A DNA stretch of 64,000 nucleotides from Candidatus Promineofilum glycogenicum (GCA_016707605.1 JADJHJ010000006.1:1-64000), one strand, 5' to 3'; counted from the stretch's first letter, positions 33,736-42,414 are shown. Translations and numbers: made by a program. Notes: generated from the sequence alone by a model not told the origin.

Positions 33736-33948
33736 TCAGTTGTCAACAGTCACCGTAGCATTTTGGGGTTTCTTTTCCAGCACCTTCACCAACTCATCAT
33801 GCTGTGCGCGTGCCTGGGCAATCCTTGCAAGCATCGCAGTTAATAAAGCAATGCCTAGACTCCAGGTGACCATAGCCTGATCTCCAACGAGAACGAAAAA
33901 GAACCCTGCAAGAGCGGCAAGTAGCGCGATTACTATGAGAATCGTCAT
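33736..33948 (-). CDS. small two-pass membrane protein
   Basis: 70 residues. Two hydrophobic segments, TILIVIALLAALAGFFFVLV and VTWSLGIALLTAMLARIA, are followed by a charged tail (QARAQHDELVKVLEKKP). No family is recognised. It lies upstream of the small lipoprotein on the same strand, 138 bp away, so the two might be expressed together. Confidence 0.5.
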   Translation of the reverse strand: MTILIVIALLAALAGFFFVLVGDQAMVTWSLGIALLTAMLARIAQARAQHDELVKVLEKKPQNATVTVDN

Positions 33949-34509
33949 AATGTACTTCCTTTGTCACAAGCGCATGAAGGATGAGGGAGTTTCATAAACA
34001 TCAGAATGTCCGCGGCCCCATCACTTTTGGGCGTAAAGCAGCCTTGGTCTTAATGCTTCTTGCTGTTGCTCTGCTCTAACAATGACGATAACTTGTGCCG
34101 ATAGAAACAAGAAACGATCTGAGTACAACGCGTTCTTGTCAATTTCCTACAACACTTGCATTTCGTCCCCGTTGAAAAGCAGGGAGCCGGCTGCTGCCCA
34201 CTCGCTTCTTCAGGTAGTGGTGACGGAAGATGAAAGTTCATCAGCCCTAGTCAGGCCTAAACCGTGGGCCAAAATCCGCGACGTGACTTTCGACTGGTGT
34301 TCTGATATTTAGGCCGTCACAGTGAGGCAGGAAGTCCTGGATCGACGCATACCGAGGGGGGTAAAAGAAAGAACCGCAAGGACAATCTGATGCTACTGCA
34401 AACGCTCCCTTCTATAAATGCGATACTGTTGTCCCAGTTTATCCACATACTGATGGGTGTCAAGTCAAATTGCATAGATGTACAGAGACGAGCAGGCCGT
34501 TTGACTCAT
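33949..34509. other. intergenic region without recognisable gene
   Basis: 560 bp of AT-richer sequence between the small membrane protein and modB. Open frames of 76 codons or fewer lack recognisable products. No tRNA or palindromic element of the word-repeat type was seen here. Confidence 0.5.
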
Positions 34510-35346
34510 CTATGGCCTACTATTCCGCCATATCGCCCTGCCAAAGACTAGCTTGATCAGCAACAACACCACAAACGAACACCCCACCAATATCACCGAC
34601 AACCCCACCGCCACCCCCAACTCCATCTCAAACCCCAGATAGATCGCCAGCGGCATCGTCTGCGTGCGGCCGGGGAAGTTGCCGGCGAAGATGATCGTCG
34701 CCCCGAACTCGCCCAGCGCCCGCGCCCAGGCCAGGGCCACGCCGGTCAGCAGCGAGCGCCGCGCCAGCGGCAGGCTGATGCGCCGGAACACCTGCCAGCC
34801 GTTGGCCCCGTCAATGGCCGCCGCGTCCTCCAGCTCCGGCTCCACCGCCGCGAAGCCGATGACCGCGGCGCGCACGAACAGGGGCACGGCGATGAACGTC
34901 TGGGCCATGACCACGGCCAACTGGGTGAAGGTGATGCGCAGCCCCAGCGCGTCGAGCGGCGCGCCGACCCAGCCGCGGCGGCCGAACACCAGCAGCAGCG
35001 CCAGCCCGGCCACCGCCGGCGGCAGGACGATGGGCAGGTCGATGAGGTTATCCAGCAGCAGCCGGCCGCGAAACTCCCGCCGCGCCAGCAGATAGGCCAG
35101 CGGCGTGCCCAGCAGCACCGCGGCCAGCGTCGCCCAGGTGCTCGTGCGCAGGCTCAGGCCGACGGCCGTGCGCACCTCCGGCCGGGCCAGATTGGCCCAT
35201 AGCTCCTCCGGCGAGCTATAGAACAGCAGCCCCAGCAGCGGCAGGGCCAGAAAGGCCAGCAGCGGCAGGGACAGCGCCCACCACGGCTCTGGCCTGTGCC
35301 GGACGGGCGGCCGCCGTGTCGCCTTGCTGCCAAAGAGTGCTCTCAC
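34510..35346 (-). CDS. modB: molybdate ABC transporter permease
   Basis: 278 residues from the chosen GTG at 35346, which follows a GGGAGA ribosome site; an upstream in-frame extension would be encoded by the inverted repeat and is rejected. At least five membrane segments are visible. The inner-membrane permease signature lies at EPELEDAAAIDGANGWQVFRR with ARALGEFGATIIFAG, typical of ModB/CysT-type permeases. It acts with ModA, encoded upstream, to import molybdate or tungstate. No ATPase (modC) follows; only AT-rich non-coding sequence does. Confidence 0.93.
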   Translation of the reverse strand: MRALFGSKATRRPPVRHRPEPWWALSLPLLAFLALPLLGLLFYSSPEELWANLARPEVRTAVGLSLRTSTWATLAAVLLGTPLAYLLARREFRGRLLLDNLIDLPIVLPPAVAGLALLLVFGRRGWVGAPLDALGLRITFTQLAVVMAQTFIAVPLFVRAAVIGFAAVEPELEDAAAIDGANGWQVFRRISLPLARRSLLTGVALAWARALGEFGATIIFAGNFPGRTQTMPLAIYLGFEMELGVAVGLSVILVGCSFVVLLLIKLVFGRAIWRNSRP

Positions 35347-35371
35347 CGATGATGTCTCCCTTGGGAAGAAA

Positions 35372-35446
35372 GAAATCTCACGCAAAGACGCAAAGAACGC
35401 AAAGCTTAAGAAACTTTGCGTTCTTTGCGTCTTTGCGTGAGATTTC
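35372..35446. repeat. perfect inverted repeat, ACGCAAAG word family
   Basis: Arms of 33 bp (35372-35404 and 35414-35446) match exactly, built from CACGCAAAGACGCAAAGAAC words, with a 9-nt loop. It separates modA from modB and could lower modB expression relative to modA. Confidence 0.92.
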
Positions 35447-35455
35447 TTCCCCTCT

Positions 35456-36325
35456 TTATTGACCAGAGGACGGCCCGAAGCCATAGTTGCCCAGGATGGC
35501 CTGCCCCGCATCACTCAGCACCCACTCGACAAAGGCCGCCGCCAGTTCGGGCTGGGCGCTGTCGTTCAGCGGGGCGATGGGGTACTGGGCCACGACGTTG
35601 AGCGCGTCGGGAATCTCCAACGCGGTCACCCCCTCGACGCCGACCAGGTCGCTGGTGTAGACGATGCCCGCGTCGGCCTCGCCCAGGGCCACCTTGTTGA
35701 GCACGCTGCGCACGTTCTCCTCATAGGAGACGACGTTGGCCAGCACCGCCTCCTTGAAGCCGCTGTCGAACGCCGCGTCGGCCGCCGCCAGGTCGAGGAA
35801 CTCCAGCGAGTAGCGGCCGACCGGCACTTCCTCGGCGGCCAGGACGAGCAGCGTGTCGGGCGTGGCCAGGTCTTGCAGGGTGGTGATGCCCGCCGGGTTG
35901 TCGGCCGGGGTGACCACGACCAGCCGGTTGGTGACGAACTGCTGCGCCGCGCCGGCGTCGATGCGGCCCGACGCGACGGCCACTTCCATCTGCGCCGCGT
36001 TGGCGCTGGCGAAGACGTCGGCCGGCGCGCCCTCGGTGATCTGCGTCGCCAACTGGTTGGAGCCGGCGAAGTTGAAGACGACCGTCGCGCCGGGGTTGGC
36101 CGCGCTGAAGGCCGCGCCGATCTCGTTGAAGGCGTCGCTCAGCGAGGCGGCGGCGAAGACGTTGAGGGTGGCGGCCTCTGGCGCGGCTGTGGCTCCGGTG
36201 ACGGCGCTCACCTCCGTCGGCGCGGCCGTCTCGCCCCCCGCCGGTTGGCAGCCGAGCAGGAGCAACAGCAGCAGGCCAATGCTACTAATCAGTCGCCAGG
36301 TACGCTTTCGTTCGTCAGTAATCAT
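35456..36325 (-). CDS. modA: molybdate ABC transporter substrate-binding lipoprotein
   Basis: 289 residues. The signal peptide SSIGLLLLLLLGCQ (lipobox LLGC) and a Thr/Ala linker lead to the binding domain starting LNVFAAASLSDAFNEIGAAF. Ligand-contact-like segments follow: FNFAGSNQLATQITEGAP and VVSYEENVRSVLNKVALGEA. These are ModA family features for binding molybdate or tungstate. It is cotranscribed with modB 109 bp downstream, with an inverted repeat in the gap. Confidence 0.93.
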   Translation of the reverse strand: MITDERKRTWRLISSIGLLLLLLLGCQPAGGETAAPTEVSAVTGATAAPEAATLNVFAAASLSDAFNEIGAAFSAANPGATVVFNFAGSNQLATQITEGAPADVFASANAAQMEVAVASGRIDAGAAQQFVTNRLVVVTPADNPAGITTLQDLATPDTLLVLAAEEVPVGRYSLEFLDLAAADAAFDSGFKEAVLANVVSYEENVRSVLNKVALGEADAGIVYTSDLVGVEGVTALEIPDALNVVAQYPIAPLNDSAQPELAAAFVEWVLSDAGQAILGNYGFGPSSGQ

Positions 36326-36466
36326 GCTGTTTTCCTCCAATCCTGATTGTTGTAGCGCCGTTCCCCGGCCGTTTTGCGAATGATGATGCGTAGGGTGGGC
36401 CAATCGGCGCGAGGCCCCTGGTCTGATCACCAGAACGTTGGTCGCCGATTGTCTCGCCCTCCTCCC

Positions 36467-36611
36467 AAGGATGAAGGATGAGGGCTGAAGGGTGAAACCA
36501 GAACCGGTATTATCCTTCAGCCTTCCTCCTTCATCTTTGAAGAGGGGCGAGACAATGCGGCATCGGCAACGTTCTTCAAGATAAATAGCATCGGCCGCAT
36601 TGTCCCGCCCC
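36467..36611. repeat. two inverted repeats upstream of modA
   Basis: The first (about 36467-36537) uses GGATGAAGGATGAGGGCTGA words with complementary TTCAGCC/TCCTTCATC. The second pairs AGGGGCGAGACAATGCGGC (36543-36561) with its near-complement (36593-36611). The rest of the gap 36326-36644 holds no gene; no molybdenum-cofactor riboswitch could be recognised. Confidence 0.75.
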
Positions 36612-36644
36612 TACGCCTGTCCGTGTTTACGCCTGAGAATCGCG

Positions 36645-37178
36645 TTATGGTTGCAGCTCGTCCAGCCACTCGCCGATGGCCCGCACGTGGGCGCGGCGAT
36701 AGGCCGTCACGGCGCGGGCGAACGGCGCGTCGGCCGCGCTCTCCTTGTCTACCAGCCACCCGGCGCATACCGCCCGCTGCCGCTCGACCAGCCGCGCCGC
36801 CGTCTCGCCCCCATCTTGCAGGGCGAAGTAGAGCTTGAGCATGAACTCCAGCCGGATGTCGCGCGGCTGGGCCACCGGCTGCGTCAGCCACTCGGCAAAG
36901 GCCACTGCGCCGGCTTCGGTCAGGTGAAACACCTTGCGCGGCGGGCGGCCGTCAGACGGCTCGCTGGTGGCGGTCAGCAACCCCGCCTCCTCCAGCCGCG
37001 CCAGCAACGCATACAGCCGGCTCTGCTTCATACGCCAGACGGGGCGCAACTCCGGCGATTGCGTCAGTTGGCGGTAGATGTCGTAGCCGTGGCTGGGCTG
37101 CCGGCGGACGAAGCCCAGCAGGGCCAGGGCGCCGGTAGCCAACGCTTCCGGAGCATTACTCAAGAAGTGAGTATTCAT
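36645..37178 (-). CDS. PadR family transcriptional regulator
   Basis: 177 residues. The N-terminal winged helix has ATGALALLGFVRRQPSHGYDIYRQL and SRLYALLARLEEAGLLTATSE, the standard PadR layout, and the C-terminal helical dimerisation region follows. PadR proteins repress nearby genes in response to small molecules. A TTG at 37196 is an alternative start. It lies upstream of modA on the same strand, so it could regulate modAB, but no operator was identified. Confidence 0.88.
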   Translation of the reverse strand: MNTHFLSNAPEALATGALALLGFVRRQPSHGYDIYRQLTQSPELRPVWRMKQSRLYALLARLEEAGLLTATSEPSDGRPPRKVFHLTEAGAVAFAEWLTQPVAQPRDIRLEFMLKLYFALQDGGETAARLVERQRAVCAGWLVDKESAADAPFARAVTAYRRAHVRAIGEWLDELQP

Positions 37179-37338
37179 GGCTTGAATATAGCTCAACCGT
37201 GCTAGTAAGCAAGAGATAAACCACTATCTCCTACAGTCTCAGGCTTTTTCAGTGTTCATCAGCGTTGCAATCAGCGCCAAGCAGCGTGCCATTCTTACAT
37301 CGTGACACCGCAGCCAAATCAAGCTACGATTCGTCCTC

Positions 37339-38061
37339 ATGAACCCCATCGCGACCACCCACCTGCCCCGGCTCATCCGCCTCATCGCGTCTTTGCTCCT
37401 CCTGCTGCTCCTGGCCGCCTGCGCCGGCGCGCCCGGCGACGAACCGACGACTGCGCCGCCCACGCGCGCCGCGGCCAACCGCCCGCCAACAGTTCAGCCC
37501 GACGCCCCACCCGACGGCGACCGCGTCGCAGTGACCTACGTCTTCGACGGCGACACCATCGAGGTCGAGCTGGACGGCCGCGCCTACCGCCTGCGCTACA
37601 TCGGCGTGGACACCCCGGAGCGCGAAGAGCCGTTCTATCAGGCGGCGTTCGACTTCAACCGCGACCTGGTGGCGGGGCAGACGGTCACGCTGGTGCGCGA
37701 CGTCAGCGAAACGGATCAGTACGGCCGCCTGTTGCGCTACGTCTATCTCGACGACGGCACGTTCGTCAACGCCGCTATCATCAGCGCCGGCATGGGCCGC
37801 CTGGTGACGTTCCCGCCCGACGTGGCCCAGACGGAGAACCTGAAGCAGTTGCAGGCCGAGGCCCGCGAAGCCGGCGCGGGCATGTGGGGCGACGCCGCCA
37901 CCGGCCCGTGCGACTGCGACCGCAACCTCTACAACTGCCGCGACTTCGACACCCAGGCCGAGGCGCAGACGTGCTTCGAGTACTGCTTCGACACGCAGAA
38001 CCGCGACGTCCACAACCTCGACGGCGGCGGGGATGGGTTCGTGTGTGAGTCTTTACCTTGA
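37339..38061 (+). CDS. thermonuclease-like lipoprotein with excalibur-type tail
   Basis: 240 residues. The lipoprotein signal (LLLLLLAACAG) is followed by a Pro/Thr linker and an SNase domain (VTYVFDGDTIEVELDGRAYR, IGVDTPERE, DQYGRLLRYVYLDDGTFVN), which binds calcium and cuts nucleic acids at phosphodiester bonds. A cysteine-rich C-terminus ends DVHNLDGGGDGFVCESLP, an excalibur-like calcium-binding motif that often follows SNase domains. It would act on the outer face of the membrane, for nutrient nucleic acids or defence. Confidence 0.88.
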   Translation: MNPIATTHLPRLIRLIASLLLLLLLAACAGAPGDEPTTAPPTRAAANRPPTVQPDAPPDGDRVAVTYVFDGDTIEVELDGRAYRLRYIGVDTPEREEPFYQAAFDFNRDLVAGQTVTLVRDVSETDQYGRLLRYVYLDDGTFVNAAIISAGMGRLVTFPPDVAQTENLKQLQAEAREAGAGMWGDAATGPCDCDRNLYNCRDFDTQAEAQTCFEYCFDTQNRDVHNLDGGGDGFVCESLP

Positions 38062-38068
38062 GGAAGAA

Positions 38069-38144
38069 GGGGCCAGGTTCCAGGTTCCAGAGGCCAGGGG
38101 AAGAGCACTCTTCCCCTGGCCCCTGGAACCTGGAACCTGGCCCC
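38069..38144. repeat. perfect inverted repeat, CAGGTTC word family
   Basis: GGGGCCAGGTTCCAGGTTCC leads into AGGCCAGGGGAAGAG, then CAC and the complementary arm, with one small mismatch region. It starts 8 bp after the nuclease stop codon. Confidence 0.92.
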
Positions 38145-38160
38145 TAATCTGGAGACGCCT

Positions 38161-38656
38161 GTGTTCCTCTACTTATTCGGTCTGCCGGCAGCGGGGAAGA
38201 ACTACGTGGGAGAGGTATTGGCCGAGGCGTTCGGCTATACCTTCTACGACGGCGACCTCGACCTGACCGACGAGTTGCGCGACGCCGTGCGCGAGGGGCG
38301 GCCGTTCACCGACCCCATGCGCGACCGCTTCTACGCCGCCCTGGTGGAGCGCATTGCCGCCCTGCGCCGCGACCACGCCGACCTGGCCTTCTGCCAGGCG
38401 ACGTTCAAGGAGCGCCACCGCGCGCAGATGGCCGCCGCCTTCCCCGGACGTGGTCTTCGTGCTGGTGGAGGCGGATGAGGCCGTGCGGCTGGCCCGGCTG
38501 GCCCACGGCGGCAACCCGGTCACGGTAGAGTATGCGCAACGCATCGCCGCCTTCTTCGAGCCGCCGCAGCACCCTCACTTCGTCATCCGCAACGACGGTG
38601 GGCGTGAGGAAGTCGTGGCCCAGTTACGGAGCTTGCTGGCCTTGTTGGAGGTTTAG
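38161..38656 (+). CDS. P-loop sugar/nucleoside kinase, gluconokinase-like (one apparent frameshift)
   Basis: About 164 residues after removing one C from the run at 38442-38445. The P-loop is LFGLPAAGKNYVGEVLAE, followed by FYDGDLDLTDELRDAV and an FCQATFKERHR segment as in gluconokinases, then DVVFVLVEADEAVRLARLA. It probably phosphorylates a small sugar acid in the cytoplasm, but the substrate is not certain. The GTG start at 38161 follows a GGAGA site. Confidence 0.75.
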
Positions 38657-38670
38657 GTCGGGGGAAAAAA

Positions 38671-38775
38671 GCTCACGCAAAGGCGCTAAGGGGCAAAGGC
38701 GCTAAGGAAGAATAAGAAGAAAAAGCTCCTTCTTTTCTTCTTTGCGTCTTGGCCCCTTAGCGCCTTTGCGTGAGC
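38671..38775. repeat. inverted repeat between convergent genes
   Basis: Arms of 23 bp match exactly (GCTCACGCAAAGGCGCTAAG at 38671 and its complement ending 38775), with internal partial repeats. It separates the kinase from the convergent deacylase and could end both transcripts. Confidence 0.9.
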
Positions 38776-38781
38776 TCCTTT

Positions 38782-39285
38782 CTAAGTAACGCAAACCTGC
38801 TCGAAATCGCCCAGGGCGCGCAGCAGGTCGGCCGTGCTGAGGATGACCGTCGTCCCGCGCTCGCCGGAGCCGAGCGATACCTCAGCCTCGCCCAACACGC
38901 TGGCGTCGAGCAGCACCCGCACCGGCCGGGGCAGGCCGAAGGGCGACACCGCGCCAATCTCATAGCCGGTGACGGCCCTCACCTCGTCGGCCGAGGCCGT
39001 CGTCAGGCGCGACTGGCCCATGTGGCGGCGCAGCGCCTTCCAGTCCACCTGCTGCGGCCCGGCCACCAGCACCATGGCGTACTCCTCGGCCGCCAGCCGG
39101 AAGAGGATGGAGCGCACGACCTGGGACGGCCGCTGCCCGCGCTCCTCGGCCGCCTGCTCCAGCGACGTGACCGGGCCAGGGTGGCGGAACTCGCGCAAGG
39201 GCACGCCCAGCGCGGCCAGGGCGCGGCCGACAGGCGTGAGCGGCTCGGAAGCGGGCGGCTCGGAAGCCGGCAACTCAGCGCCCAT
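38782..39285 (-). CDS. YbaK/EbsC family aminoacyl-tRNA deacylase
   Basis: 167 residues. YbaK/ProX-type proteins hydrolyse mischarged tRNAs such as Cys-tRNA(Pro) in the cytoplasm. The family pattern is visible: a start helix with SLEQAAEERGQRPSQVVRSI, FRLAAEEYAMVLVAGPQQVDW, the Lys-bearing KALRR and the GYEIGAVSPFGL loop. It overlaps the end of the upstream amidotransferase gene by 11 bp, so both are read together. Confidence 0.88.
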   Translation of the reverse strand: MGAELPASEPPASEPLTPVGRALAALGVPLREFRHPGPVTSLEQAAEERGQRPSQVVRSILFRLAAEEYAMVLVAGPQQVDWKALRRHMGQSRLTTASADEVRAVTGYEIGAVSPFGLPRPVRVLLDASVLGEAEVSLGSGERGTTVILSTADLLRALGDFEQVCVT

Positions 39286-40018
39286 CGGCCGCCGCCTCCA
39301 CCAATCCCTCGAACAGCGCCAGCATCGGCGGCGCGTCGTGGATGAGGTTCTCCGGGTGCCACTGGACGCCCAGGGCGTAGCGCCGGCCGGGCGCTTCCAG
39401 GCCCTCGATCAGCCCGTCGGGCGCGTGGGCCGAGGCCACCAAACCGGGGGCCAGGTCGCGCACGCCCTGATGGTGCAGGCTGTTGACGCGCGCCGTCGTC
39501 CGGCCCAATTGGCGGGCCAGCAGGCTATCGGCGCACACCGTCACCTCGTGGGCCAGCAGGTTGCGCGGGTATTCGCCCCAGTAGTCGTGCTTGATGGCCG
39601 TCGGCATCAGCCGCAGCACGTCCTCATAGAGCGAGCCGCCCAGAGCCACGTTGAGAATCTGGTGGCCGCGACAGATAGCCAGCAGCGGCACGTCACCGGC
39701 AATCGCCTCGCGGGCCAGGAACAGCTCGACCCGGTCGCGGTCGGGGTCAACGTCGAAGATGAAGTCGGGGTGGGCGCTGCCATAGTGGTCGCCGGCGATG
39801 TCGCCGCCGCCGGTCAACAGCAGGCCGTCGAGCCGGGCCAGCAGCGTGCGCAGCGCGTCCTCGTCCAGCCCCAGCGGGATGAGCAGCGGCACGCCGCCGG
39901 CGGCGATGACCGCCTCGACATAGGACGGCATGAGGGCATAGAGGGCTACCGGCTTGGTCTGCGCGGCGGTCTTGCGATAGGTGGTCAGGCCGATGAGCGG
40001 CCGGTGGGTGGTGGTCAT
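39275..40018 (-). CDS. gamma-glutamyl-gamma-aminobutyrate hydrolase family glutamine amidotransferase
   Basis: 247 residues of the PuuD/class I amidotransferase-like family (peptidase C26). The nucleophile C116 is in AICRGHQ and the His-Glu pair H221/E223 is in GVQWHPE. PuuD releases GABA from gamma-glutamyl-GABA in putrescine breakdown; other C26 members act on folate polyglutamates. No other putrescine genes are nearby, so the substrate is uncertain. Confidence 0.9.
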   Translation of the reverse strand: MTTTHRPLIGLTTYRKTAAQTKPVALYALMPSYVEAVIAAGGVPLLIPLGLDEDALRTLLARLDGLLLTGGGDIAGDHYGSAHPDFIFDVDPDRDRVELFLAREAIAGDVPLLAICRGHQILNVALGGSLYEDVLRLMPTAIKHDYWGEYPRNLLAHEVTVCADSLLARQLGRTTARVNSLHHQGVRDLAPGLVASAHAPDGLIEGLEAPGRRYALGVQWHPENLIHDAPPMLALFEGLVEAAADGR

Positions 40019-40054
40019 AGGGGTTCTGGTGTGGAATCAGGCTGACGGGTGGCC

Positions 40055-40089
40055 AAAACAAAAAAGGTGAAAGAGGTCATCTTTCACCT
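40055..40089 (-). terminator. intrinsic terminator of rplS
   Basis: On the minus strand GGTGAAAG (complement of 40081-40088) pairs with CTTTCACC (complement of 40066-40073) over a 7-nt loop, then a U run (TTTTTTGTTTT). Confidence 0.85.
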
Positions 40090-40148
40090 GGTCTCGAACG
40101 CCTGTCCTCCCCCTGCGTCCATCGACGGCAACGGTGAGGCGCGACGGA

Positions 40149-40517
40149 TTAACGCTGCTGGTCGTAAACGCGCTTGCTGCGCAGACGGGTCGCCTTGCCG
40201 GTGCGCTCGCGCAGGAAGTAGAGGCGCGCGCGGCGGACGTGGCTGTGGTTGTGAATGTCGATCTTCTCGATGCGCGGCGAGCTGGCCAGGAAGGTGCGCT
40301 CCACGCCGATGCCGTTGGAGGCGATACGCCGCACGGTGAAGTTGGCGTTGTTGCCGGCGTTGCGCACGCGAATGATCGTGCCGCGCACCATCTGCACGCG
40401 CTCGTTCTTGTCGCCAACGTTGATGCGCACGTAGACGGTCACGTTGTCGCCGATCTGCACCGTGGGCAGGTTGGCCGCCTTCTCGTTGTCAAATGCTTTC
40501 AGTAGTAGGTCCGACAT
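40149..40517 (-). CDS. rplS: 50S ribosomal protein L19
   Basis: 122 residues at the 30S-50S interface of the ribosome. The family pattern is full: the start helix, PTVQIGDNVTVYVRINVGDK, RVQMVRGTIIRVRNAG, TFTVRR-like NFTVRRIASNGIGVERTF, then RRARLYFLRERTGKATR. The ATG at 40517 follows a GGAGAACAGAGAG site. It is a single-gene unit with its own promoter, leader and terminator, unlike the rpsP-rimM-trmD-rplS order of many bacteria. Confidence 0.97.
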   Translation of the reverse strand: MSDLLLKAFDNEKAANLPTVQIGDNVTVYVRINVGDKNERVQMVRGTIIRVRNAGNNANFTVRRIASNGIGVERTFLASSPRIEKIDIHNHSHVRRARLYFLRERTGKATRLRSKRVYDQQR

Positions 40518-40650
40518 CTCTCTGTTCTCCAATGAGCGGAAAAAACAACGGCCCGATCGGACGGACCGTCTTCTGCCCACCCGACTTAGTCGGGCATCCG
40601 GCCAGGCCGGGAGTTTGTGTTGCGTAGTTAAGACCCGCAGGGCGGGCCGA
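40518..40650 (-). ncRNA. structured rplS mRNA leader (candidate)
   Basis: The leader of about 133 nt holds several hairpins on the minus strand: CCCGACTAAGTCGGG, CCGGCCTGGCCGG, and a terminator-like stem ACGGTCCG/CGGGCCGT (positions 40562-40569 with 40548-40555), followed by TTGTTTTTT just before the ribosome site. This could be an L19 autoregulatory or attenuation leader; it matches no leader I can name. Confidence 0.45.
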
Positions 40651-40656
40651 ATGGAA

Positions 40657-40685
40657 ACTATAGCACGACTGCCACGCTTTGGCAA
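40657..40685 (-). promoter_or_regulatory. sigma-70 type promoter of rplS
   Basis: On the minus strand TTGCCA (40680-40685) and TATAGT (40657-40662) are separated by exactly 17 bp. The start of transcription would be near 40650. Confidence 0.65.
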
Positions 40686-40716
40686 TGGCCCTTGTGGGGC
40701 GAATTGGCAAATCGCC

Positions 40717-42414
40717 CTACACCAGCGCCCGCCGCACGTGCGACACCCAATCGGCCAACTCGCTGGCCAGCAGCCCGGCGTTGCCCCAGTAGTCGGCCGC
40801 CAGTTGGCCGGCCGCGCCGTGGAGATAGCCGCCCAGCACGGCGGCCTCGTAGGGCTTCACCCCCTGGGCCAGCAGGCCGACGATGACCCCGCCCAGCACG
40901 TCGCCGCTGCCGCCCACGGCCAGCAGCGGGTTGGCGAAGGGCAGCAGCGTCGCCCGGCCATCGCCCGACACAGAATCGGGGGGCGCGGCGACGACGGTGT
41001 AGGCCCCTTTGAGCAGCACGACGTGGCCCCAGGCCGCGGCACACTCGCGGGCCAACTCCACCCGCTCCTCGTCGCGCACGGCCGACAGCGGCCGGCCGAC
41101 CAGCCGGGCCATCTCGCCCGGATGGGGCGTCAGGATGGTGTTGGGCGGCAGCCGCGTGGGCCAACCGGGCATCTGCGCCAGCAGGTTCAGCCCGTCGGCG
41201 TCAACGATCAGCGGTGGAGCAGTCACATCGTCAGCCAGGATGCCGCCGTCGGCCGTGCTGCGCAATCCGTCGAGCAGGGCGGTCATAAACGACGCCGCCT
41301 CGCCCAGCCCCGGCCCGACCAGCAGCGCGCCATAGCGGCTTAGCGAACCGAGCAGCAGATTGGCCGTGGCCACGCCCAGCGTGTCGGTGTCGGTGACGGC
41401 CGGGTAGGTCGCCTCCGGGAATTGGCCGGCCAATGCCGGGCGCAGGCGCTGCGGCACGGCCAGCGTCACCATCCCCGCCCCGCCGCGGAACGCGCCGCGG
41501 GCGGCCAGGGCCGGCGCGCCCCAGTAGCGGATGGAGCCGGCGGCGATGAGCGCCGTGCCGAAGGTGCCTTTGTGGCCGTCGGGCGGGCGAGCGGGCAGCA
41601 GGGCGCGGGCCAGGTCGGCCGTGGCCAGCTCCAGGGCTACGCCGCTGACGGCCGGCAACTGCGGGTCGATGTCGATGTCGGCCACGACCAGTTCGCCGCA
41701 GGCCGCCGCGCCGGGGAAGCGGAAGTGGCCGCGCTTCGGCCCGGCAAAGGTCACAGTCAGGTCGGCGCTGACGGCCAGCGGGTCGAGCGCGCCGCTGTCG
41801 CAGTTCATGCCGCTGGGGCAGTCGACGGCGACGATGATCGGCTGCCGCGGGCGCTCCTCGTCCCAGGCCGGGGCGTCGTCGGGCACGGCCGGCGGCGCGG
41901 CCACACTCAGCAGCGGCGGTTGCGACGGCGCGGCGGCGCGGCGCTTCTCGGCAATGGCCGCCCCGACCTGCTCCATGATGGTCGCCAGTTGTCCTTCGAT
42001 TGGCCGAGTGACGCCCGTGCCCAGCAGGGCGTCGATGATGATGTCGGTGACGCGCAGGCGGTGGCGCAGGACGCGGAAGCGCTGGTCATAGTCGGCCAGC
42101 AGCACCTCCAGCCCCATCTCCTCGACGCGGGCCAGGTTCTCGTCGTCGGCCACGTCGCGCGGCTTCACCAGGTAGAAGGCGACCACAGCCCCGGCCTCGG
42201 CCAGGTAGCGCCCGGCCACCAGCCCGTCGCCGCCGTTGTTGCCCGGCCCGACCAGCACCAGCACCGACCGCTCGGCCACGTCGTGGCGCTGCTGCACAGC
42301 ATCGGCCACGCGCCGGCCGGCGGTCTCCATCATCTGGGCGTAGGCAAGGCCGGCCGCGTCGGCCGCCTTCTCGACGGCCACCATCTCAGCTACCGTGTAG
42401 ATTTTGATCGTCAT
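40717..42414 (-). CDS. nnr: bifunctional NAD(P)H-hydrate repair enzyme
   Basis: 565 residues joining two cytoplasmic activities: an N-terminal YjeF_N epimerase (GPGNNGGDGLVAGRYLAEAG) and a C-terminal ADP/ATP-dependent dehydratase (LTPHPGEMARL and LAVGGSGDVLGGVIVGLLAQG). Together they convert damaged R- and S-hydrates of NAD(P)H back to the coenzyme. The length is slightly above the usual 500-520 because of an Ala/Pro-rich insert around residues 155-185. Confidence 0.95.
   Translation of the reverse strand: MTIKIYTVAEMVAVEKAADAAGLAYAQMMETAGRRVADAVQQRHDVAERSVLVLVGPGNNGGDGLVAGRYLAEAGAVVAFYLVKPRDVADDENLARVEEMGLEVLLADYDQRFRVLRHRLRVTDIIIDALLGTGVTRPIEGQLATIMEQVGAAIAEKRRAAAPSQPPLLSVAAPPAVPDDAPAWDEERPRQPIIVAVDCPSGMNCDSGALDPLAVSADLTVTFAGPKRGHFRFPGAAACGELVVADIDIDPQLPAVSGVALELATADLARALLPARPPDGHKGTFGTALIAAGSIRYWGAPALAARGAFRGGAGMVTLAVPQRLRPALAGQFPEATYPAVTDTDTLGVATANLLLGSLSRYGALLVGPGLGEAASFMTALLDGLRSTADGGILADDVTAPPLIVDADGLNLLAQMPGWPTRLPPNTILTPHPGEMARLVGRPLSAVRDEERVELARECAAAWGHVVLLKGAYTVVAAPPDSVSGDGRATLLPFANPLLAVGGSGDVLGGVIVGLLAQGVKPYEAAVLGGYLHGAAGQLAADYWGNAGLLASELADWVSHVRRALV

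Noticed and set aside
35347..35514. Longer N-terminus for ModB
   Set aside because: The extra codons translate the inverted repeat (HAKTQRTQ-like) and have no signal or membrane features; GTG 35346 has a good ribosome site.
36326..36644. Molybdenum cofactor riboswitch upstream of modA
   Set aside because: The structures seen are the word-type inverted repeats; the known conserved core of that riboswitch could not be recognised.
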